Source of the DNA: Amoeboradix gromovi
Taxonomy: Eukaryota; Sanchytriomycota; Sanchytriomycetes; Sanchytriales; Sanchytriaceae
DNA length: 22,985 bases
Assembly: GCA_018985225.1 (NCBI GenBank)
Contig: JADGIF010000077.1
Coordinates: forward strand, 1 to 22,985
Reading direction: 5' to 3'
A program made the position numbers and the translations under genes. How positions within the stretch are numbered: the stretch's first letter is position 1; every line of letters begins with the position of its first letter. Of the stretch, positions 17,316 through 22,985 are shown piece by piece. The notes below the pieces were generated by a model, which was given only the letters and a program-made list of their open reading frames with translations, did not search any database and was not told the origin of the DNA.

Positions 17316-18283
17316 CTGTAAAAACTAGACTGGCTTTTTATACATTTTATTTCAGATAAATTGTAGTTTCATAATACCTTTACCTAATAGGCTGTTTTTC
17401 ATTTCGTAACCTTGTAGAAGAACTAGTTTTCTTATAAATACAGTCTTTTCTGTAAAACTGTATGGCTAAAAGACGAGAACCTTTTTTCTATAGAAAACGC
17501 AAAAAATAATATCAGACAGTGAAAACACTAAAGAGGGTCCTTTAACTGTTAAAAAGAAGCTAACACGCTAAAAAACTAGGATTAGAGATACATTTCGTCG
17601 TCTTCATCACATAGAGCTTCAATCTCTTCTCTTTTGGAATTGGGTTTTAGAAACCAACAACTACCTAATGATTTTAAACCTTCTCAATACCATGTTACTA
17701 GATTGCAAGGCTTGTTTACTCAAGACTTTAATATTTTTAAAATTAGTAAACTGAGGAGCAGCTTATAGGTGAACTTGTTCAAGAGCAACCCATGCCTATA
17801 TTTAATACAGACCTAAACCAAATGATGGCAGAGTATGACTTGAAAGCTTGGCGTAAAAAAGTCTTCAAAAACAATCTGGTCCAGGTAAAAAGACCCTATT
17901 ACTTTGGGTTGATGGCAAGCTCAATACCAACTTTAAAAAGAACAATTGTAGTCCTTGCCATAGTATTGGAGACTTTTTTGCAAGAGCTTGTAAATCTAAA
18001 GTGGTCTTTGTTCTAGTCAATGAAGATTACATATCCAAGCATTGTAGTGTTTGCAAGTCTTTTATTGACAAATGATATGATACAAACGAAGCTGTTAATA
18101 AATGATAAAACAGAAAAAGTTCGTCTAAGAAAATGCACCTTTTGCTCAGGCGCTTTTAGACCTTGTTACTTTGAACGAGATACTGGGTCTTCTTGTTTTA
18201 ATTTAAAGAGGAGTAGATTTATTAAAATCAATCTTTTCTCTGTATGGGGTCTCCTTAAAAATAACTTGGTCTAGTTTTTACAG
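17316..18283 (+). mobile_element. Longest Fanzor-family transposon copy, 968 bp
   Basis: Ends form a perfect 15-base inverted repeat (CTGTAAAAACTAGAC and its complement). It matches the inner part of the other copies' termini but lacks their outer ATATTTGGTGTCCC, so it is a related subfamily or an end-trimmed copy. The left 150 bases match internal sequence of the copy at 21897 (around TTTATTTCA and CATAATAC). The centre holds a broken Fanzor-like gene and the right end matches the other copies through the TAG in the inverted repeat. Flanks AACACACT and TATATTCT show no duplication. The right end lies 17 bases from the subtilisin stop codon, so the protease transcript probably runs into it. 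Confidence 0.82.
17792..18274 (+). pseudogene. Broken Fanzor (TnpB-like RNA-guided nuclease) gene, C-terminal half
   Basis: Three pieces in two frames. Piece one (17792-about 17880) encodes a basic helix with LKAWRKKVFKNN. Piece two (17857-18075, shifted) encodes LWVDGKLNTNFKKNN, then KSKVVFVLVNEDYISKHCSVC with the first CxxC (codons 18043 and 18052), ending on a TGA at 18073. Piece three (back in the first frame, to TAG 18272-18274) encodes VRLRKCTFC (second CxxC, codons 18134 and 18143) and FERDTGSSCFNLK (Asp codon at 18179). In TnpB/Fanzor proteins a V-x-E-x-x-TSK-x-CS-x-C zinc finger followed by C-x-x-C and an RD motif forms the third RuvC catalytic site, and this order is reproduced. Upstream, MAKRREPFFYRKRKK at 17462 may be a relic of the start. 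At least two frameshifts make it non-functional. Confidence 0.72.
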
Positions 18284-18300
18284 TATATTCTATTTATTCT

Positions 18301-20682
18301 TTATCCTTCTTGCCTATTTATATATATTTTCCCACTCGTCCAAGTCTCTTTTCCATCATTAAATGGTTTGTTTACGATAATCTTTACAAAATATTCACCG
18401 TCTTCCAAACTTTTCCAATTGACTTTCCCAGCATCCATTGACTTACTATAACAGGCAACACAGCTCCCGTACACCCATGGAATCTGTAGTAAATATTTAA
18501 ATGCCTGATCCTTATCATAACTGCTATATGTCCTAGATAATGCCTGCTGCTGATAGACGTACCCAATTCTCTTGTTGTCTTTATACAATTCGATGGTTAA
18601 TAATGGACTCGGTTGCAAGACTCTTAATTGAAATACAATGGTTCCGTTGTATGTGAAGTCGGCACTTATCACATCAGTTGCATTGTGTATTCCACTAAAC
18701 GGATCATCCAATCTTCCACTTGTTATAACATTAGGAAATATGCCATCATTGCCCAAAACACTAGCACTTTTCAAGGATCCCTTGTATCCCATGTATGGTA
18801 CACTAATTGGATGTGCATTGATGTTGTTGACTGGTATAAGTTGAATATATCCACTGTATATCCATTTTTCATAATTACTCAGCCATGGCGGGAATATACG
18901 CACATTTATGGATCTAGATTGTTTGCTCTTTACAGTGATGTATCGATCAACCAATACCTTACTAAAGGCTGCCTTGGTAGCAACACTCCCAAATTTATCA
19001 CCATTTATACTCAATGCAGGTATGTGCTTTACTCTGAACTTGACTGACTTGTCGTCATTGTTGCTGATACTTATTTTTTTGTATTTGTATAACGAGTACC
19101 ACTTTTGATCTAGTAGTTCTAGTTTGCAAGGGCTAGCAGAGACTGGATTGAATAACACTTTTGTTGCATTAACTAACCCGGCGCCTTGTTTGATCACCGG
19201 ATACACTCCATTGTTACTACTAATTTCGCCGTTATTCATAAGCAATTCCTTCATTCTATAGCTACTAACGGGACCATGCAATCCTATGTACAATGCCACC
19301 ACTCCACTTATGTACGGTGCGCTCATTGAGGTACCTGAAAGTATTCCATACTTACCTTGGTCCAATGGTAAAGAAGAGAAAACAGCACCACCAACACCGG
19401 CTGCCTCTGGCTTCAGCTGCAGTAAACTACCAGGACCCCAACTGCTAAAATCAGAAGGATATCCACTAGCAGTAGATATTTGCTGCGACTTTTTGTCAGT
19501 GACTGCAATAGTCCCCTTTTTAACTCTGAGCAATTGACCATCCAATCCAGATAACAAGTAAACACCCACTGCAAAAGACGAGTCTTGATACCCAGTACTA
19601 AATGGACCATCAGATAGATTATAAAGCAGTACCAATCCAGCACCGGCTTTGATAGCATTGTTAATTTTATCACTTAATGGACAGCTTCCTCTTTTAATTA
19701 AAACCGCATCGTCTGAGTTAAACTTGTAAGAGTAAGGCATACAACCGTCGTTGGATACCTCAGTTGGACTGCTAACAGCAATATTGTACTTTCCCGTTCC
19801 TTCGTTTACTATCTCTGCACTAATAGAGGATTCACCGGACTGAAGCTGCTGGTAATTCAAGAATATTTTGTTATTAAAACTAGCAACACTTATGGCAGAT
19901 TTAGAAATAGCAGGAGAACCTCCCATGAACAAGCCATCTGCACCTTCATTACCCTGAGATATCACAACAATTAATCCTAATTCGCTTAAACGGTCGATTA
20001 ACCTGCAATACGGTCTGTTATCCCAACCTGACCAACTGCCAAGAGAGAGGTTAATGACATGCATACCATCATGATAAGCTAGCTCCATTGCACGCATTAT
20101 GATTGATTCCCTAGCACCACCCTTACATGGGAACACTTTATACACAGCCAACTCAGCTTGTGGCGCCACGCCTGTAAACAGCTCATCTTTACCGGCGACG
20201 ATGCCACTCACATGAGTACCGTGCTCATTGCAATTGTCCATCGGGTATTCATCTTCAGTAAATCCGTCGTCACCAGTAAAATCGTAACCATTAATGACCT
20301 TACAACCAGGAGACTTGAAACAGCTACCGAAAGCAGGATGATTGTAGTCTATTCCGGTATCAACAACACCTACCTTTGCACCATGACCATAATGGCCGCT
20401 TTCATGCAATTTAGACACACCAGTGAGTTCATGAATGGCGTTGTTCACAGTGATGTTTGAGTATGCAATTTGTATATCAGGTCTAGGAGCATCCACAACT
20501 ATGTCTTCCCATACATTCTTAACGCCTTTTAAGCTGCTTAGAGTTAAAATGGATTCACTGGAATCTATCACAACTGTATCGGACAACTTGAACTTGTAAA
20601 CGGTTTTGATACTTGTGGGAAGTTTATACGATGCATTTAGTTCTACAATGTACTGTTTAGAAAGCACTAATGTAAGAAGCAT
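18301..20682 (-). CDS. Subtilisin-family serine protease with PA insert (S8A)
   Basis: A 793-residue secreted protease when started at the ATG at 20682. The catalytic residues are all present: Asp108 (VGVVDTGIDYNHPAF), His154 (NEHGTHVSGIVAG), Asn245 (VVISQGNEG) and Ser452 (LSGTSMSAPYISG). Residues about 30-65 look like an inhibitor-I9-type propeptide. A PA domain is inserted between Asn and Ser (about 285-385, KRGSCPLSDKINNAIKAGAGLVLLYN). A fibronectin-III-like domain follows (about 510-640) and then another beta domain. This is the Vpr/pyrolysin-like layout common in fungi. The signal peptide is short (MLLTLVLS). The frame is open without ATG for 24 codons upstream, and CTACTCTACAG just before the ATG resembles a splice acceptor, so the start may lie in a missed exon. 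The 3' end is 17 bases from a transposon. Confidence 0.93.
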   Translation of the reverse strand: MLLTLVLSKQYIVELNASYKLPTSIKTVYKFKLSDTVVIDSSESILTLSSLKGVKNVWEDIVVDAPRPDIQIAYSNITVNNAIHELTGVSKLHESGHYGHGAKVGVVDTGIDYNHPAFGSCFKSPGCKVINGYDFTGDDGFTEDEYPMDNCNEHGTHVSGIVAGKDELFTGVAPQAELAVYKVFPCKGGARESIIMRAMELAYHDGMHVINLSLGSWSGWDNRPYCRLIDRLSELGLIVVISQGNEGADGLFMGGSPAISKSAISVASFNNKIFLNYQQLQSGESSISAEIVNEGTGKYNIAVSSPTEVSNDGCMPYSYKFNSDDAVLIKRGSCPLSDKINNAIKAGAGLVLLYNLSDGPFSTGYQDSSFAVGVYLLSGLDGQLLRVKKGTIAVTDKKSQQISTASGYPSDFSSWGPGSLLQLKPEAAGVGGAVFSSLPLDQGKYGILSGTSMSAPYISGVVALYIGLHGPVSSYRMKELLMNNGEISSNNGVYPVIKQGAGLVNATKVLFNPVSASPCKLELLDQKWYSLYKYKKISISNNDDKSVKFRVKHIPALSINGDKFGSVATKAAFSKVLVDRYITVKSKQSRSINVRIFPPWLSNYEKWIYSGYIQLIPVNNINAHPISVPYMGYKGSLKSASVLGNDGIFPNVITSGRLDDPFSGIHNATDVISADFTYNGTIVFQLRVLQPSPLLTIELYKDNKRIGYVYQQQALSRTYSSYDKDQAFKYLLQIPWVYGSCVACYSKSMDAGKVNWKSLEDGEYFVKIIVNKPFNDGKETWTSGKIYINRQEG

Positions 20683-20843
20683 CTGTAGAGTAGGAACCAA
20701 AGAATAAATAAGTTTGATATTGGCGAATGATGGTGCGATTATGTAGAATTGTGATTAATCACTCGATAAGAAATATCCAAAATGATGGAATATGGCAAAA
20801 CTTTTTGACATGTTAAGTACCTATCAAAGAAGTTTGTGCGATT

Positions 20844-21217
20844 TTAAATTTCCAATGCTTTTTTTGATTTTTCACGCATTGGCCTCGCCGATTTGGTAGA
20901 TTTAACAGAGTTTTTCAAGTTATTACGCTGAAACACAATTTGTATTTTCTTTGCTTTAGTGTTGGGTTGTGGTGTTACTTTTGGATGTTTAAAACCTTCA
21001 GGCAGATAATACCTTACGGTGCTAGCACCAAGAAACAATCCACTGCCATAAACAGCTCGATTGTTTTCTTGAATAAATCATTTATCGCGAATTTGTATGT
21101 ATTTTTGTATAATTTCATGACTTCCAGATTTTTCCAATAGCCTAAAAACTCGATATTCTTCCTTTTCACAAGTGGTAAATCAAATCTAAAGAAATAACTA
21201 GCAGGTAAAGCATACAT
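20844..21217 (-). CDS. Small basic protein in two overlapping frames (frame break or tiny intron)
   Basis: Frame one runs from ATG at 21217 (SYFFRFDLPLVKRKNIEFL, YKNTYKFAINDLFKKTIEL) to TAA at 21014. Frame two overlaps and runs to TAA at 20844 (VRYYLPEGFKHPKVTPQP, AKKIQIVFQRNN, a Lys/Ser-rich tail). Removing a 32-base GT...AG stretch, starting GTTTATGGCAG and ending GGTGCTAG, would join ...KKTIEL to TVRYYLPEG in frame and give about 113 residues. A one-base frameshift is the alternative. The basic composition and tail resemble mitochondrial ribosomal proteins, but no family is recognised. Two in-frame TGA codons precede the ATG. A decayed partial copy lies at 4601-4862, and its similarity stops beside the putative intron start. 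Confidence 0.5.
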
Positions 21218-21322
21218 TCATCAACACTGAGGAACTGGTCCAAGCATGGAACAATTAGATGCCTTTTAATACCCAGAAAGAGATCAACGATAAATAAACC
21301 TGTAAACCATTTATTTAATAAT
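21053..21322 (-). repeat. Duplicated gene segment, inverted mate at 4601-4862
   Basis: This is the source-like member of the duplicated pair: it covers the first 55 codons or so of the gene at 20844-21217 and about 105 bases upstream. The upstream part is as similar as the coding part, for example CATCTAATTGTTCCATG and TGGACCAGTTCCTCAGT in both. That indicates a recent DNA-level duplication rather than a processed copy. Confidence 0.82.
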
Positions 21323-21357
21323 TAGTATGCTCTTGGTCTTACAATATGTGCAACAAT

Positions 21358-21524
21358 AGAGACCATATGGCAGCAAGGAACATATACATCAAGTGTCTGC
21401 ATCCTTATTCAACCCCGCCTCAGGGTAGTGAAAGCGTGAGCAATCACTGTAACGGAGCATCTAGCATTGCTAGTTTCTCTGTGGAAATTCTCAATTTTCT
21501 CGGAAATCAGGACTTTTAACGAGG
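21358..21524 (+). repeat. Single arm of the fold-back repeat family
   Basis: Matches the reverse complement of 11284-11452. The inner part (21418-21524, from CCTCAGGGTAGTGAAAG) corresponds to one arm of the hairpin element at 11101-11391; no second arm follows here. It begins 35 bases beyond the end of the other duplicated segment (21322). Confidence 0.75.
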
Positions 21525-21525
21525 A

Positions 21526-21896
21526 GTAAATAATAAATACGAAATTAATAATATGCTACCTTGTTTCTTGCCATAAGGGGAAGTTGACCTTCTCATTGGA
21601 AAAGTATAGCAATCATATCGATACTTGTGATTTACTTTATTGGCTTCAGATTTAGTGCTCAGTTCCAAGTTTTCTTGGCTATGCAATGGAAAAGTATAAT
21701 GTCAATTATGCAACATTCTCTATAAAAACTGAACTGTACGGAAGTAAAATGTACAGCAAAAAAATGGTGTCGAGTTCTTTAATGTCTTTGAAGTACAGAG
21801 AAACTCTACAGGACTGCGCAAAACCGTTGTTTAAATTGACGAGAATATCCTCCCAAAGGGAATTTTTTTTCGAATCTGGAGTCTCACTTAACAGTA
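21526..21896. other. Intergenic with opposing short open frames, none called
   Basis: Two open frames occupy both strands here (plus 21686-21934, minus 21706-21945), and each borrows its end from the transposon at 21897. The minus-strand frame, if the transposon were removed, would stay open for about 68 codons (for example SLWEDILVNLNNGF) but has no ATG. It could be an exon or fragment of a gene disrupted by the insertion, but there is no recognisable motif. Confidence 0.3.
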
Positions 21897-22343
21897 GAGA
21901 CATCAAATATAAAAACTGGACTAACTTTCTGTAACAACTTAGCACATTATTTCAGCTTTATTAATTTTATGGATTCAAGAGGCGAGTAGACATTCAGCTA
22001 GTTGCGGAGTTGACGAGTATAAAAGGAAAATAAATATTCTGTACAGCTATTCTCTTACTCTTTCATCCAATCTTTATTTCAAATAAACCTCTGATTCATA
22101 ATACTAATTCATAATAGGGTATATTTTCATTTAAGAACTGTCTTGCCCATAAATAGAGACCTTTCCTAATAAAGTTATGGCCAAGAGAACGAGATGCAGG
22201 GTCTTCTAGTTTTATTTTGAAGAGAGGATTGAAAGTAATGAAAGAAAATTGGTATAATAGAAGATCTTTTATTAATGATAGCATTTCCTCCGTATGGTGA
22301 ACCTTTAAAAACGAGTTAGTCTAGTTTTTATATTTGGTGTCCC
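21897..22343 (+). mobile_element. Fanzor-derived transposon copy, 447 bp, AGTA at both edges
   Basis: Left terminus GAGACATCAAATATAAAA at 21897, right terminus at 22343. It has the full left half with TATA box and CTGTACAG, and about 100 bases of internal sequence shared with the copy at 17316. It joins the coding end only at the RDAGSSS codons, so both CxxC motifs are missing. The frame ends on the TAG in the right inverted repeat. It is the only copy flanked by the same four bases on both sides (AGTA), a possible target-site duplication, although AGTA also precedes the left end of the copy at 1-181. Confidence 0.9.
22018..22046 (+). promoter_or_regulatory. Transposon promoter: TATA box plus CTGTACAG
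   Basis: TATAAAAGG at 22018-22026 and CTGTACAG at 22039-22046, with the same 12-base spacing as in the 9155 copy. In this copy no open frame with an ATG follows closely, so any transcript would be non-coding and would run through the retained right end. Confidence 0.5.
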
Positions 22344-22399
22344 AGTATTTTAGGTGAGCAGTTAAAAATTCACGATTACTTGTTTTAAAAGATGCAGTT

Positions 22400-22609
22400 T
22401 TATTGAGTTTGGTTACTCTGTATTAGAGCTAGTTTATTCCGAAAGCATTGAATACATATCATGTATTGCCGGGCTTCAAATGTACCAAAATTTATAATTT
22501 TTTGTTCCAAGTAGTTTAACAGCTTTGTGCTCACTTTTTCATGTTTAATCAAAGCCGTAACTACAGTCTCATACATATCCTTAGTATTTTTAAATTCAAC
22601 AGAAGACAT
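22400..22609 (-). CDS. Small hypothetical protein, 69 residues
   Basis: ATG at 22609, with an in-frame TAG two codons upstream, to TAA at 22400. Predicted helical and mixed-charge (MSSVEFKNTKDMYETVVTA, LLNYLEQKIINFGTFEARQ), with no membrane segment or targeting signal. Small helical proteins of this size occur in kinetochore, mediator and mitochondrial assembly complexes, but I recognise no specific family. Its stop lies 57 bases from a transposon end. TAA usage agrees with the confident genes. Confidence 0.5.
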   Translation of the reverse strand: MSSVEFKNTKDMYETVVTALIKHEKVSTKLLNYLEQKIINFGTFEARQYMICIQCFRNKLALIQSNQTQ

Positions 22610-22985
22610 CAGCTAATTCAAGGAGTTTTGTGTCAGCTCTCTTATAATTCGCCTCTAGGAGAAACTCTTACGGCCAACCTCTCCTTAAATTATGGCAGCA
22701 GTTAATTAGCACTTTAACATTACGCTAGACTCGTTTTATCTTTACACTTCAATCCTGAAACTATTCTGAAATTAGGCTGGATCGCCTTCTCCGAGTAGCA
22801 AAGTTTGTAGATCGGCAATATTATACAATTAAAATAAAATTTCGTTTTCAAGTATAACATAATTCAGAGCTTGTAGTTATCCATAATGTCCTCTCCTTTC
22901 TGAATATGGCTACCTTGATGTTTGAATCAGAAACACCCGATTCAGTGGACCACGTGCCAACTTTAAAGCTCATGTGATAAACAAA
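22610..22985 (+). other. Intergenic to window end, nothing recognised
   Basis: About 375 bases upstream of the small minus-strand gene. No long frame, transposon end or copy of the repeats found elsewhere in the window. Confidence 0.5.

Noticed and set aside
21686-21945. Opposing open frames on both strands before the transposon
   Set aside because: Both rely on transposon sequence for a start or a stop, and neither has a recognisable motif; joining the minus frame across the transposon gives no ATG.
9155-22343. Reading the transposon copies as piggyBac-type because of the C-terminal CxxC motif
   Set aside because: piggyBac ends duplicate TTAA and its Cys-rich tail lacks the RD-x-x-S/A motif; the NEDYISKHCSVC plus ERD order fits TnpB/Fanzor better.
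1-22985. CRISPR array or prokaryotic operon organisation
   Set aside because: No regularly spaced direct repeats. Gene content (U2AF65, HECT, TAM41) is eukaryotic and genes have individual promoter-sized gaps.

Overview
The window is AT-rich, gene-dense nuclear DNA from a eukaryote. Its confident genes are unbroken reading frames. They include a U2AF65-type splicing factor, a mitochondrial TAM41, a UBE3C/Hul5-type HECT ligase, an M50B-like membrane protease, a subtilisin-like secreted protease and a short-chain dehydrogenase. Together these suit an intron-poor, fungus-related or zoosporic lineage (early-diverging fungi, Rozella/aphelid relatives or similar). That placement is inference only. 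Every confident gene ends in TAA.

Layout. 1-181: end of a transposon. 362-1342: unknown protein on the minus strand, perhaps a decayed Ulp1-like fold. 1462-1896: broken Cys-rich frame. 2025-4346: HECT ligase. 4601-4862: pseudogene copy of a gene found again at 21 kb. 5575-6267: M50B-like protease. 6869-8446: coiled-coil protein. 9155-9544: transposon with a small intact frame. 9776-10846: dehydrogenase. 11101-11391: fold-back repeat. 11617-12089: transposon. 12450-13181: secreted protein. 13646-14893: U2AF65. 15090-15388: transposon abutting TAM41 (15456-16475). 16599-17087: helical protein. 17316-18283: longest transposon. 18301-20682: subtilisin. 20844-21217: small basic protein with a frame break. 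21897-22343: transposon. 22400-22609: small protein.

The most unusual content is one transposon family present six times in 23 kb. The longest copy (17316-18283) holds a broken gene whose pieces match the C-terminal half of Fanzor/TnpB RNA-guided nucleases: a V-NEDYISKHCSVC segment, a second CxxC, and an ERD motif like the third RuvC catalytic site. The four other copies whose right ends lie in the window keep the ERD region through to the right terminus, and their coding frame ends on a TAG inside the terminal inverted repeat. Left ends carry a TATA box followed by the palindrome CTGTACAG. The short copies therefore look like internally deleted, non-autonomous derivatives of a Fanzor-bearing element that keep both ends, including the region where a guide (omega) RNA would be expected.

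The host genes do not form an obvious pathway. Themes are protein turnover (HECT, M50B, subtilisin), RNA splicing (U2AF65) and mitochondrial cardiolipin synthesis (TAM41). Transposon ends lie 67 bp upstream of TAM41 and 17 bp from the subtilisin stop codon, so the family may shape local transcripts.
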